Part shown: positions 1-11,486 of the stretch, piece after piece | Position numbering within the stretch: position 1 is the first letter of the stretch | Layout: each line of letters opens with the position of its first letter | Assembly (NCBI RefSeq): GCF_002127325.2 | Contig: NC_035433.2 | Location: forward strand, 127,459,695-127,523,694 | From: Helianthus annuus | Taxonomy: Eukaryota > Streptophyta > Magnoliopsida > Asterales > Asteraceae | DNA length: 64,000 nt | Reading direction: 5' to 3' | Notes under the pieces: model-generated | Seen by the model: the letters and a program-made list of their open reading frames with translations, nothing else | Told to the model about the DNA's origin: nothing | The model's database searches: none | Translations under genes and position numbers: made by a program

Positions 1-912
1 TATAGTGCAAGAATGCTCCTAAGATCATCACACATTGGCCTATAACTGATCATGGATGATGGGCAGGTGTCCCATGGTGCTATGGGTCGAGTAGGGGGCG
101 CCCATGACTCTGGAAGACCCATCATTTATTGTTTTGCCGCTTACAACAGCCAACAGCCAATTTTCTGTCGCTGGGCATCGCTTACGGACCGTATGGCTTC
201 GGCCTTGCGGTCCGTAAGCCATAGGCGGATCATCAGCAATCATTCCCCCTCCTTAAGGTCCGTAAGGCATACCCTTTACGGTCCGTAAGGGGTTAAAAAT
301 AAATCTTTTTAAATCTTTTAGTAATGATTTAGAAAATCTCGGTAATTAATTACCTGACCTTTCGGGTTTGAAGGGGTAACTTTGCGATATGGCCCTCGAT
401 TAATTACAATTAAGGACCTCACGCTATTTACCCGTATCGTTAAGCCCCCGGTTAATTTATTTATTATCCGGAAAGCCTTAAATTTTATTATTGACGCTTT
501 TAACCCTTCTCGTACGAATCTGATCATAACTTTCTCGTTTTAAAATGGAACTTCGCGGAATTTATACAGTATATTCTAGTGAGCGTATAATACTGTTACA
601 AAGCCTTGGGAACGTTAAAGGGTCACTCAGAGGTATAATTAAACATGTTGACACGGTTAACCCCTGTAGCTTGTAATCTCTCACTTTCTTCCGCGTTTTG
701 CTTCCGTACGATCCATGACTTATTCGTTTGAAGGTACGAGCATCATTTAGGGTTACTATACAGTATATTTACCCTTGATTGACATTTATAACCCTCGAAT
801 TTATATACTTTCAAGGTTTGTCAATATTTGTCCTTTATTTAATATCAATGCCACGTGTAATCAAATGACACGTGTTAACACATTATTGGACACAAAAATT
901 CGAGGTGTTACA
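1..912 (-). repeat. Tekay-1 3' LTR (partial)
   Basis: The sequence matches 10469-11380 at a constant offset of 10468. It ends at TGTTACA (906-912), which on the minus strand is the LTR start TGTAACA. The rest of the LTR lies beyond the left edge. It is non-coding; short ORFs here are duplicated in the other LTR and have no recognisable product. Confidence 0.93.
181..218. repeat. Inverted repeat around CGGTCCGTAAG in LTR
   Basis: CTTACGGACCG (181-191) is the exact reverse complement of CGGTCCGTAAG (208-218), giving an 11-bp stem with a 16-base loop. Two further CGGTCCGTAAGG-like copies follow by 295. The 5' LTR carries the same cluster. Its function is unknown. Confidence 0.8.
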
Positions 913-930
913 TCCTCACCCCCTTAAAAT
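913..930 (-). other. Polypurine tract of Tekay-1
   Basis: On the minus strand a purine run containing AAGGGGGTGAGGA lies directly before the 3' LTR start TGTAACA. This is the normal position and composition of the plus-strand priming site of an LTR retrotransposon. Confidence 0.8.
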
Positions 931-947
931 AAATCTCGACCCGAGAT

Positions 948-2156
948 TTACTCAAATAAATAGGGGTACTTTTCTTTCATTGTGGCTTCGACTTTCCACG
1001 TATATTCGGGACCTCTACGAGCATCCCATTTGACTTTTACAATCGGTACGTGCTTTCTGCGAAGCTTTTTCACCTGTCGATCTTCAATCGACAACGGTTT
1101 CTCTACGAATTTTAAGCTCTCATCTATATGCACATCTGTGTGTGGAATCACCAATGATTCATCGGCGAAGCACTTCTTGAGATTGCAGATGTGGAAGACA
1201 TTGTGAATTCCATTGAGCTCTTCAGGCAAATTCAATTTATAGGCAACTGACCCGACACGTTCAATGACCTCAAAAGGTCCTATGTATCTCGGACTCAGCT
1301 TGCCCTTCTTGCCGAAACGCATCACCCCCTTCCAGGGCGACACTTTAAGCAACACCTTTTCACCTACATCAAAGTGAAGGTCCTTACGCTTCGGATCAGC
1401 GTAGCTTTTCTGCCTATCACGGGCAGCCTTGAGACGTTCCCGAATCTGGACAATCTTGTCCGTTGTCTGGAAAACTATCTCTGGTCCTGATAATTGGACC
1501 TCTCCTACTTCCGCCCAACAAACAGGCGATCTACGTTTCCTACCGTATAATGCCTCGAAAGGCGCAGCCTTTATGCTGGTATGGTAGCTATTATTGTAGG
1601 AGGATTCGATTAGGGGTAGGTTCTTATCCCAGTTACCACCTAAATCGATTGCACACGCGCGTAGCATGTCCTCTAACGTTTGAATGGTACGCTCACTCTG
1701 ACCATCCGTCTGTGGATGGTAAGCCGTACTGAAGTTCAAACGCGTGCCCAAAGATTGCTGGAAACTCTTCCAGAAATGAGACGTGTACCTGGTATCCCTG
1801 TCGGAGATAATAGTCACAGGTATGCCGTGTAAAGCTACAATCTTATCAACATAAAGTTGGGCTAACATATCGGAGCTATACGTCTCCTTGATGGGTAGAA
1901 AATGAGCTGATTTAGTCAGCCTATCGACTATAACCCATATTGTATCGTTTCCTTTCCTGGTTTTAGGTAACTTGGTTATGAAGTCCATAGTTACGCATTC
2001 CCACTTCCACTCGGGAAGTTCAGGCTGTTGTAGCAAGCCAGACGGCTTTTGGTGCTCGGCTTTGACTTGAGCACAAGTCAAGCACTTTGCTACATGGGCG
2101 GCTACAGACTTTTTCAAGCCTATCCACCAATAGTTTGCCTTTAAGTCTTGATACAT
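948..2156 (-). pseudogene. Tekay-1 integrase with chromodomain (3' part of pol)
   Basis: This 402-codon stretch encodes the integrase, which joins element cDNA to host DNA in the nucleus. It begins within the zinc-binding region (CLTC near residue 25). The catalytic core follows, with the first Asp in TMDF, the second in ISDRDTR and Glu in GQSER. A GPF/Y-type module (IGPFEV) comes next, and a chromodomain ending near [14 protein letters not shown] is at the C-terminus. Chromodomains of this lineage are thought to guide integration to heterochromatin. It is in the same frame as the RT/RNase H segment upstream but is cut off from it by a UAG at 2202-2204; the Met at 2156 is simply the first Met after that stop. 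No other break is seen to the final stop, 35 bp before the LTR. Confidence 0.9.
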
Positions 2157-2201
2157 TTTATCCGCTCTCGGATGGACCGAATATTTGGAACTATGGGCTT
2201 T

Positions 2202-3350
2202 CTAGAGGATAACATCTCGTAGTCCTCCATAAATCGGAACCCATATTCGTCCGTTTAATCTAAGGATTCCATCCTTGCTAAGAGTCAACTGTTCTTCAGT
2301 TACTCCTAACTTTTCCTTAGGATAATTAGCTTCCAACACAGCCTCTCGCTGTGCAGCTAATATCCTCTCAATCAAATTGTTCTTGACTTCAATGCTCTTG
2401 GCATTGATTCGAATAGGTTTTACCCTTTCTTTCCTGCTCAAGGCATCAGCGACTACATTCGCTTTGCCGGGATGGTACCTGATCTCACAATCATAATCAT
2501 TCAATGTTTCCATCCAACGGCGTTGCCTCATGTTCAACTCTTTCTGGTTGAACAGATGTTGAAGACTTTTGTGATCAGAATAAATCACAAATTTAATACC
2601 ATAGAGGTAATGCCTCCACAATTTCAGTGCAAATACAACGGCACCCAACTCCAAGTCATGGGTGGTGTAATTCTTTTCGTGCACCTTTAATTGTCGTGAA
2701 GCGTAGGCAATAACCTTGCCCTTCTGCATAAGCACACACCCCATGCCTGTGTGTGATGCATCGCAGTAAACTACGAATTCTTCTGTACCCTCAGGTAAGG
2801 TCAACACAGGTGCGTTGCTCAGCTTTTGCTTCAGGATTTCGAAGGATTCTTGCTGCTTTGGGCCCCAAATGAACTTTTCTTTCTTCTTGGTTAGGGAAGT
2901 CAAGGGCGCAGCAATCCTCGAAAAATTCTCAATAAACCTCCTGTAGTATCCTGCTAACCCCAGGAAACTACGAATTTCGGTAGGCGTCCTTGGCTCTTGC
3001 CAGTTCATGACTGCCTCTACCTTAGCGGGATCCACCTGGATACCACGCTCACTTACAACGTGACCCAAAAACTGAACCTCTCGTAGCCAAAATTTGCATT
3101 TAGAGAATTTGGCGTAGAGTTTCTCACGTTGTAGCAACTCAAGAATACAACGGAGGTGTTTCTCGTGGTCAGCTTGGTTCTTGGAATATATAAGGATGTC
3201 GTCGATGAAGACGATGACAAATTTGTCCAAGTACGGCTTGCAGACGCGATTCATGAGATCCATGAACGCAGCCGGTGCATTTGTGAGCCCAAAAGGCATC
3301 ACTAGGAACTCATAATGACCGTAGCGAGTCCTAAATGCTGTCTTATGCAC
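2202..3350 (-). pseudogene. Tekay-1 reverse transcriptase (C-terminal part) and RNase H
   Basis: This is the middle of pol. The RT palm motif FIDD lies near residue 50, in [13 protein letters not shown]. The thumb and connection follow, then a Ty3-type RNase H with VVYCDAS, the ELG active-site helix, and YSDHKSL and VADALSR motifs near the end. RT copies element RNA to DNA and RNase H removes the RNA. The segment ends at an in-frame TAG (2202-2204) where the family should read on into the integrase zinc-binding region. The sequence across the stop is otherwise in frame, so a single nonsense change is likely. Upstream it is out of frame with gag-protease because of a deletion near 3400. Confidence 0.9.
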
Positions 3351-3354
3351 ATCT

Positions 3355-5472
3355 TCATCTCTGACCTTTAGCTGATGATAGCCCGACCTTAAGTCGATCT
3401 TTGAGAAGGAACAGATCGTCGATCCTTGGCAAAGGATATCTATTCTTTATGGTAACTTTGTTCAGCTCAAGGTAATCGATGCACAACCGCATCGATCCGT
3501 CCTTCTTCTTTACAAATAGGACAGGTGCTCCCCAGGGAGACGAACTAGGTCTGATAAAACCTTTTGCCAACAGTTCATCCAACTGGGTCCTTAGTTCCTT
3601 CATTTCAGTAGGAGCTAGCCTGTAAGGTGCTCTAGCTATAGGAGCTGCTCCTGGTATGATATCTATTCTGAATTCCACTTGTCTATCTGTCGGTAAACCA
3701 GGTAGTTCTTCGGGGAAGACCTCGGGATATTCAGAAATGACAGGAAGATCCTCTATCTTCGGCTTGGGTTCTTCAATTATCACCTGAGCCATGTAAATGA
3801 CACAGCCTCTGTTCAAACATCTAGAAGCTTTGAGCATAGATACGTCCTTGGGTAATCCATACTGCGTGTCTCCTCGAATGGTGAGCGATTCACCACTCGG
3901 AGTCTTTAGCACTATAAGCCTTTTGTTGCAAACGATTTGAGCCTGATTACGGGATAACCAGTCCATGCCTAGAACAATGTCGAAACCCGCTAGTTTGAAA
4001 GGAAGTAGAGATAGAGGAAAAGAATGGTTCTTAATGGACATTTCACATCCCGCTAGAACAGTGGAGACGGTTTCTATCGTGCCGTCTGCTAACTCTACCT
4101 CGTATTTTACGTCTAGGGTCTTGATAGGCATATTCAATAGTTCGCAAAAATTTTGGTCTACAAAGGACTTATCAGCGCCTGAATCGAAAAGTACTCTTGC
4201 AAATATATTATTTACGAGAAAAGTACCTGTAAGTACGTTGTCGTTCAGCACAGCCTCCTTTGCATCCATGCGGAAGACTCTCGCATTCGTCTTCTTGTTC
4301 TCCTCTGGTTTCCTGGCATTCTTAGGGCAGTTACTCTTGATATGCCCTTTTTCATTGCAAACATAGCACGTTGCATCCTTGATCTTTTTACAGTCCACTG
4401 TCTTATGGTCCTTGGACTTGCATAGTCCACAGGCAAAAGACTTTGGCTGGGACTGTGAATTTGACCCAAACCTACATTTTCCAGAATGGGGTTTCTGGCA
4501 GACTTTGCATTTGGGCCTTTCTCCAGCTTGGCCATCTTTCTTTGCTTCCGCCCCTCTTTTGCCATCACCGTTTCCACGGTGTTTCTTTCCTGACCTTCGT
4601 GAGGTATCATCCTCACGTTTTCTCTTTTCCGCCTCCTTGCTCCTTAGCGTCCTCAGACGGACAGCATCTAAAGTGAGAGACAAGGAGAGGTCAGTTACTG
4701 ACCTGAAGGTCGTCGGCCGAGAGGCCTTTACACTCGCCTTTATCGCAGGCTCTAAGCCCCCAATGAAACGGTCGATTCGTCTGGACTCTGGTGTCACAAG
4801 GTACGGGACCAGGCGAGACATCGTATTGAAGCTCGTCAAATAGGCCTGGCAATCCAGGTTTGTCATTACCAGTGACACAAAGTCAGACTCGATCTTCTCT
4901 ACCTCATGCTGAGGACAGTAGTTTTCCTTAATGAGAGCAATAAATTCCTCCCATGTCATCTTGTATAGAGCAGACTTACCGGATGCCTGTACCAACGCTC
5001 TCCACCATGCTAGGGCCTCGCCCTTAAATGATTGTGACACAAATTTCACCACATCCTTCTCCGCGCACCCACTGATGTCCACAATAGTGTCCATCTCATC
5101 CAGCCAGGTGATACAATCAACAGCACCCTTCTCCCCTGTGAATTCCCGGGGCTTACAAGACACGAAGTACTTGTAGGTGCAACACTTGGCACCGGACGCA
5201 TCAGTGTATTCTCGTTCACGACGAATACTATTCTCAGCGGATGAGTGATTATCGTCATCTTTCTTGGGTTTGGAGAGTGGTTTGGATTGCGACTTTGGTT
5301 TGGAGGGTGGTTTTGATACGGTTCTGCCTTGGGACTCAGTATATTGACGATCCAGAGCTGCCTGAACAGCGTTGTCAATCAGAGCCTTTAACTGTGCGCC
5401 TGTCAAATGTACTGGCGCATTGTCGTAGTCATCTTCATTTGTATGGCTATTCTCTCCATTGGGATCCGCCAT
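3355..5472 (-). pseudogene. Tekay-1 gag, protease and start of RT
   Basis: This 705-codon polyprotein begins with MADPNGEN. The capsid-like region covers about residues 100-275 and includes GEALAWW. It is followed by a basic stretch and CCHC zinc knuckles near 348-361 and 369-382 that would bind element RNA. The aspartic protease motif DSGA is at 430-433, and RT begins near 590 (the [17 protein letters not shown] region). After the PRIDDLF motif about 30 bases are missing compared with the family. This removes roughly ten residues just before the first catalytic Asp and shifts the frame, so translation ends out of frame at 3355. The start is the first Met, and the leader immediately upstream is non-coding. 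The polyprotein could still supply Gag and protease. Confidence 0.9.
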
Positions 5473-5799
5473 TGTAACTTGAATCTGTTACAGAAGATAA
5501 CAAAATTTTATTCAGGAGATTATTATATAATTGTCTTTTATGACAATTTGTCAACCATGGTAACAGAGACCATATTTGGTTAACTTATTACTCATTTAAT
5601 CTTAGGATTTGAAATTATCCTATTTTAGCTATATCAATAATATTGGCGGCATAAAGCCTAATTACGAGGATGTTTTATAATATTAGCCGAGATTTCAGAG
5701 AATCAAAGGCATAGAGATTTGAACCGTAGTTCTTTTATCTCTTTCTGACAGGGAGTCATAGACCACCGCTGTCCTTTGTTGTTGTAAGACAATTATTAC

Positions 5800-6098
5800 G
5801 GCCCATAGGCGCTACACCTCTAATGGATGTTTTAATAAGGTTGGCCCGTAGGCATTACATCTCTAATGGATGTTTTAATAAAATAGGCCCGTAGGCACTA
5901 CATCGCTAGTGGATGTTTTAACAAGATAGGCCCGTAGGCACTACATCTCAAATGGATGTTTTAAATAAGGTTGGCCCGTAGGCACTACATCTCTAATGGA
6001 TGTTTTAATATGATAGGCCCGTAGGCACTACATCTCAAATGGATGTTTTAATAAGATTGGCCCGTAGGCGCTACATCTCTAATGGATGTTTTAATAAT
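5800..6098. repeat. 43-bp tandem repeat, seven copies
   Basis: A unit beginning GGCCCGTAGGC and containing ACATCTC and GGATGTTTTAATA recurs at 5800, 5843, 5886, 5929, 5973, 6016 and 6059. The spacing is 43 bp, once 44. Copies differ by a few substitutions. It lies inside the element, just upstream of gag on the minus strand. Confidence 0.92.
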
Positions 6099-6489
6099 TT
6101 GATCACCTTTATTGATGATCTTTGCCCATGACTTATAGATCATTTAGTTGGGTCTTTGTAATCCCTTAAAGGATTATTGTATAAGAATGACGTGTGTGAT
6201 TTTAACGAATCGCATCTGCCATGAATGTCAACATGCTTGCAGAGGTTAACAGGGAATCTGAATCTTTTAATTCGGTCTTACCATCGTGGCCGGATCTTAA
6301 AAGACGCCAGGCTAGGTTTCACTCGTAAGATTCTTTATTTAGGTAGATCAATTTAAAAGGAATGGTTTTGATTTATTTCATACATATTAAAACAAAACTT
6401 ATAACATACATTCCATAATCTCAAATACAATCACACATTGCCCTAAATGGGTCTTTCAAATAGTACATACCTCCATAGAGGTTTAAAAT

Positions 6490-6596
6490 AAGTGACAAGT
6501 CCACGCAGGGACTAACATAAAATAAGTGTCCATGCAAGGACTAAAAGATAAGTCCACGTAGGGACTGAAATACGATAAGTGTCCACGCAGGGACTT
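6490..6596. repeat. Short tandem repeat of GTCCACGCAGGGACT type, four copies
   Basis: AAGTCCACGCAGGGAC-like units occur four times with A-rich spacers of about 10-15 bp (starting near 6497, 6525, 6551 and 6578). Each unit contains a short inverted repeat (GTCC..GGAC), so each can form a small hairpin. No coding sense is seen. Confidence 0.75.
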
Positions 6597-6635
6597 ATTT
6601 CAAAGTAGAAATTAGATTAGTACAACTATTAAGGG

Positions 6636-7850
6636 CTAGTGATCACGTTTCTTCTTTTTGCCCTTTAGTAGGTTCGCCAAGCCTTTGAGAAATCCTCGGT
6701 GGCTCTTTTTCTCTTCCTCGAACTCTCTCTCCACACGATCTAGTCGATAGAGTATCTCTTCCTGTTCAGGAGGAGAGAAACGTGGTTGTGGCGCTTGTTG
6801 CGGAACTGGAGGTCTGGGAGGTATTGGATACCCATGAGCTGAGTAGTCCGGTGCTCCCATGTTCCCATGAGCTCCGTCAGGATAGCGCGCATTATATCTA
6901 GCTGACACCACATATGGGTCGCGCTCATAATTGTAGTTGTAATGTGCTTGTGATGGTTCGAACGGGTTGTAAGCCGTTGGACCCGTGTAAGCAGGTATGG
7001 GTTGGTCGTACCCAAATGGTGGCGAATTTGGTGCAGCTGGTGCGGAGTTCGCCTCCTGTATAGGACTTGAAGGTCCTTCTTCTTGTAGTGGCGGATAGTG
7101 GCTACTACTAGAGTGTCAAGGGGTGCTGAAGTGGATACCCCCTCCTCCTCGTGTGGACATACGAGCATTTGTCCTCCTACGCCTTGGCGGATCAGGCATT
7201 ACTGGTTGCGCCGGTGGCGGAGGTGGTGGCGTAACTGCCACAAAGCGTGAATCCTCGGAGGGATCTTGCGGATGTCGCGGTTGTTGTGATGTTTGCTGAG
7301 GTGGTGTGTAGTACCACTCATGTCGGTCAAACAACGCTTGAAAGCTATCAGGTCCCTGATAGGGTGTGCCATGGAAGGATGACCCATCAGAGACTTCTAT
7401 CGGATGCGTAGGCGTACCACGAGAAGGTTCTGTTGGATCAGTATCTTCATCCATATGGTCTTCGGAGAAGTGATCTTGTGGCCCTAATGGAACAAAGCCT
7501 GAAGGTTCCTGTATGTAGTCAGCTGGATTAAACTGACCTATGAAGTATGGAGTAGGGTCGTCATAATTCCGGTGCGATACCGAATGTTGTAGAGGTATGA
7601 AGGAAGGTTGCGGGTTGTTGGGATCATTTTCTGAATTTGGCCCAAATGAGTGCCGGTATGATGGCGTCGAGCTGTGCGAGGTGGAATGCCTCACAGGTTC
7701 GTAAAGGTCTCTTCGCCTCTGTGGTTCTTCACTCCTTGTAGTCGAAGGAGCTCGCGTACCAGAAGGTCCGGCTTCGTGATCGTGATGAGTAACGATCTCT
7801 CCTCTGCCTCTTCTTCCCCTTCCTCTTCCTCGGAATATCACTGGCGGCAT
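6636..7850 (-). pseudogene. Extra ORF upstream of gag in Tekay-1 (unknown function)
   Basis: An open frame of about 404 codons runs from the Met at 7850 to 6636. It is interrupted by one in-frame TGA at 7116-7118, and the reading continues in the same frame on both sides. I do not recognise the protein. The N-terminus is Arg/Gly-rich (RGRGRGRRGRG), which suggests RNA or DNA binding. The middle is long, Pro/Ser/Gln-rich and probably disordered. The end has a charged, likely helical segment (EEILYRLDRVEREFEEEKK) and a basic tail (LKGKKKKRDH). It lies between the primer site and gag, in the same sense as gag. Tekay elements usually have no gene here. It might be an element accessory gene or a captured sequence. 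Confidence 0.6.
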
Positions 7851-8010
7851 GTTTCCTGCTTTATAAAACTTTAAATACAAATAATAAAAGAAAAAGACAA
7901 AATTGGAATAACAATTCGAATTTGTCCTAAGTTCTTGTCTAGACTCAAGTATGTGCAATTGTGTCACTGAGATTAAACACGTTAGGATAGTGTTTAATTC
8001 ACTCAGTGTT

Positions 8011-8023
8011 GGCTCTGATACCA
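8011..8023 (-). other. Primer binding site, tRNA-Met(i) type (Tekay-1)
   Basis: On the minus strand TGGTATCAGAGCC follows the end of the 5' LTR by a few bases. It is complementary to the 3' end of plant initiator tRNA-Met and fixes the element's orientation. Confidence 0.93.
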
Positions 8024-10464
8024 ACCCGTCACACCCCGATTTCCACGTGTATCACCGGTGGGCCCGGTGGGGGATTACCGTGACGTAGTTGGCAACAATA
8101 TAGTCAAACCACACAATTATATGAATGCACAGCGGAAGCTTAAAGATAAATATATACTTCAACCTCTGGATTGTAATATCAAATATATTACAGAAGTCGA
8201 ATGTATCCACAGCGGATCAAAATAATGATAAAATATTGTTCATTCAGATACAGCATCGAGTTTGCGAGACTATTCGTGATGCTTAGGAAGCTATTACCAG
8301 CCAATTTCGTATAGTACCTGCACTTAATCTTTTGGGGAAAAATACGTCAGTTTACACTGGTAAATACGTTCAACTGACACATTTGAAAATGTTTATTTAA
8401 AATTGATTTGAATGCACAAGGCACAAATTCTTTTATAACTTGGGAAAATTATTAAAATCTTGTGAACGTATTACATGTCCTTTTATGCGTTCAGTAGCCC
8501 GGATCCTGTCCGGGTTAACGATTAATAGACACACCACATTGCGTAAAACCGTAGTATAAAAACCAACGGCTACGTCTTTTAAATAATAATGTCGACATAA
8601 TATACCGGGTGTACGCCTACACCGGGATGTCGAGGTCATGGCCATTTCGTAAAATGATGCCAAGGATATCCGGGACAACGGTCATTAACCCCCCAAAGGC
8701 TTTTAAGAAACAAAACTGTTTAAATGAGCCGATCATATTATTCAATTAACCACCTAAGCGATGGAAGATATGATGCTCAATCAAGCGGTAAATATTGTAC
8801 CGTATCCCAAGCCCGTATAGGGGAAAATAAGTTAAAGTATTTACCTTTGCAAGTATATTCCTTAATTTGATTAAATCACCGATAGCTTTTACTGGGGCTC
8901 CTATTCTGGAACGAAGGTTTTAATTAACCTATTAGAATCCTAACGAGTCTTTATATTGGCTGTAGCCTAGACCGGTTGGTTCCGAAATGTGAATACGGTT
9001 TAATCGCGCGAAAAGGCGGAAACCGGGAACGGAGTGTGATTCTGACCCAACAAGTTCGGAGACTTGTTTTATATAGGTTGGAGGTTCACACTCTGGATTT
9101 TGGGGTCCAAATAATATAATTTGACCCGTATCGGCTATTTTATGAAAACTAGTTCCATAAGCCGAACCGTGCGCGCAATAGGCGAAACGGTTAACCATGA
9201 GAGTCTTACGTTTATTTCCTAAGTCAATATGCCTTAAAGAGGTTGTGGTATCAGTAGGATACCTTCCGTGATGCCCGTAACGAGTTTAAGTTAATATTAC
9301 GCCCCGTAGGGGTTTTTCGGTCATTTTAAAGACTTTTAAAGAGCTTTTCGAGTTCTACAGGAAATCTGAGTTTCCCGAACAGTTTATAAAGTTTAAAATA
9401 CTTTATTTATTATTTAAAATTAGTAGCAACTGGAATCGGGTCAAAAGACCTTGTAGAACTCATGTTTTGGCCGAAAAGGGCATATTCGGTATTTACCGAA
9501 CCGTAGCCATAACCGCAGGTTATGAGCAAGGTAAAAATTATTAAAAATCTTTAAAATTCCAGAAATATTATTTTACAACAGTGGGTAAAAGTTTTGGTGA
9601 CGTAATCTTGGTTTAGATATGCATTATGCTAATTGCGCCGTTTATTACAAAAGTTTACTTTAATTGCGCTTTTTAGCATAACTCTCATTCTAGACCTCGG
9701 ATTGACGTGAAACTTTAAGGACATGCTTATAATTTAGTAAGCAAGGTTATGGTCCGTTCACGTGTCCGAAATACTCGTTTTATTTTTAAAAAGGCCGTTA
9801 CGGTCAACTTTTAGGCGATTAACGGAAATGCGTAAAAGACTCGGACAAATCATGAACCGGTCACAGAGGGTTAAACCATCATGTAATCTGGCCCTAAGAG
9901 AGTCCTAAGGCATATCTATACCTCACTAAAACGGGTCAGAACTGAAGTCAAAGCAAAAGTCAAACTTTTGCGACATTCGGCTCCGAACCGGGTCAATATA
10001 GCAAATGGTCGATTCAAACGAGCGTAAACAAGTTTATATACTTAATATCATGTTTTATGAGTGTCTAAACAGGTTCCATAGCATATACATTATAGATTAT
10101 GCACAATTCGCAAAAATAACTTCCTGTTGACTTTTTAAGCATTCGTTTGACTCGACATTTGAGCTAGTTAGAGTGGTGATCAGAGGGAACCCTTTTAGAG
10201 GTTTATTACCCACATAAATACCAACTCATAACTACTTTTGATCCGTCATAAGCCTGAGCCATTACGGATTTATTTTGAAGTCAAACCGTATTTACGACGG
10301 TTTGGTTTTTAGCTATTTACTAAGTATAAATCAAACTACAACAGATGTAAACGACTTACAGAAGCTTAGGCTTGCTTAGAGAACACAGAAGGATGCTTGA
10401 AAGCTCTTAGAATGATCAGAGAAGGTGTGTTTGAGTTATGTTTAAGTTGTGAACAAAGAAGGCC

Positions 10465-10472
10465 TATTTATA
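10465..10472 (-). promoter_or_regulatory. LTR TATA box (Tekay-1)
   Basis: TATAAATA on the minus strand, followed by GGCC, is the best core-promoter candidate for the element's genomic RNA. The CGGTCCGTAAG palindrome cluster lies about 180-300 bp upstream of it in the transcription sense. Confidence 0.6.
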
Positions 10473-10648
10473 GTGCAAGAATGCTCCTAAGATCATCACA
10501 CATTGGCCTATAACTGATCATGGATGATGGGCAGGTGTCCCATGGTGCTATGGGTCGAGTAGGGGGCGCCCATGACTCTGGAAGACCCATCATTTATTGT
10601 TTTGCCGCTTACAACAGCCAACAGCCAATTTTCTGTCGCTGGGCATCG

Positions 10649-10760
10649 CTTACGGACCGTATGGCTTCGGCCTTGCGGTCCGTAAGCCATAGGCGGATCA
10701 TCAGCAATCATTCCCCCTCCTTACGGTCCGTAAGGCATACCCTTTACGGTCCGTAAGGGG
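10649..10760. repeat. CGGTCCGTAAG palindrome cluster in 5' LTR
   Basis: This is the same cluster as at 181-295: an 11-bp stem (10649-10659 with 10676-10686) followed by two more TTACGGTCCGTAAGG copies, each itself palindromic. The short motif is repeated with CpG kept intact in an LTR that is otherwise AT-rich. Confidence 0.8.
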
Positions 10761-11380
10761 TTAAAAATAAATCTTTTTAAATCTTTTAGTAATGATTTAG
10801 AAAATCTCGGTAATTAATTACCTGACCTTTCGGGTTTGAAGGGGTAACTTTGCGATATGGCCCTCGATTAATTACAATTAAGGACCTCGCGCTATTTACC
10901 CGTATCGTTAAGCCCCCGGTTAATTTATTTATTATCCGGAAAGCCTTAAATTTTATTATTGACGCTTTTAACCCTTCTCGTACGAATCTGATCATAACTT
11001 TCTCGTTTTAAAATGGAACTTCGCGGAATTTATACAGTATATTCTAGTGAGCGTATAATACTGTTACAAAGCCTTGGGAACGTTAAAGGGTCACTCAGAG
11101 GTATAATTAAACATGTTGACACGGTTAACCCCTGTAGCTTGTAATCTCTCACTTTCTTCCGCGTTTTGCTTCCGTACGATCCATGACTTATTCGTTTGAA
11201 GGTACGAGCATCATTTAGGGTTACTATACAGTATATTTACCCTTGATTGACATTTATAACCCTCGAATTTATATACTTTCAAGGTTTGTCAATATTAGTC
11301 CTTTATTTAATATCAATGCCACGTGTAATCAAATGACACGTGTTAACACATTATTGGACACAAAAATTCGAGGTGTTACA

Positions 11381-11454
11381 TCTGGTTCAGCTGGGGACAG
11401 TCTCTCTTGAAGTGGCCTTCAGCACCACACTGAAAGCATCCTTTGTTGTTACCC

Positions 11455-11486
<32 letters not shown>

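Larger units (their letters stand above)
5473..6635 (-). other. Tekay-1 non-coding spacer between extra ORF and gag
   Basis: No coding signal is seen on either strand. The stretch holds two local repeat arrays (listed separately) in otherwise AT-rich sequence. It probably forms part of the untranslated or intronic region between the extra ORF and gag. Confidence 0.7.
1..11380 (-). mobile_element. Tekay-1: Ty3/gypsy chromovirus, minus strand, left end cut by window
   Basis: An LTR retrotransposon read right to left: 5' LTR (about 8027-11380), tRNA-Met primer site, an extra ORF, a repeat-rich spacer, gag-protease-RT-RNase H-integrase with a C-terminal chromodomain, a polypurine tract, and a 3' LTR that starts at 912 and runs off the window. 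A chromodomain after integrase together with long LTRs is typical of the Tekay/Del chromovirus lineage. The visible 912 bp of the 3' LTR match 10469-11380 with three differences that I can find (positions 256, 421 and 829), so insertion was recent. Coding is nevertheless broken by a deletion in RT and stops elsewhere. It is inserted in the gag of Tekay-2. The second target-duplication copy lies outside the window. Confidence 0.93.
8027..11380 (-). repeat. Tekay-1 5' LTR (about 3.35 kb)
   Basis: On the minus strand it runs from TGTAACACC (11380) to a TGTGACG-like end at about 8027, next to the primer site. The exact right boundary base is uncertain by a few bases because the end is not a clean TGTGACA. 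It contains no coding sequence; small ORFs have no recognisable product. A TATA box lies at 10465-10472. Confidence 0.88.

Noticed and set aside
5800..6098. CRISPR-like array
   Set aside because: The units are contiguous, with no distinct spacers, and lie inside a plant retrotransposon.
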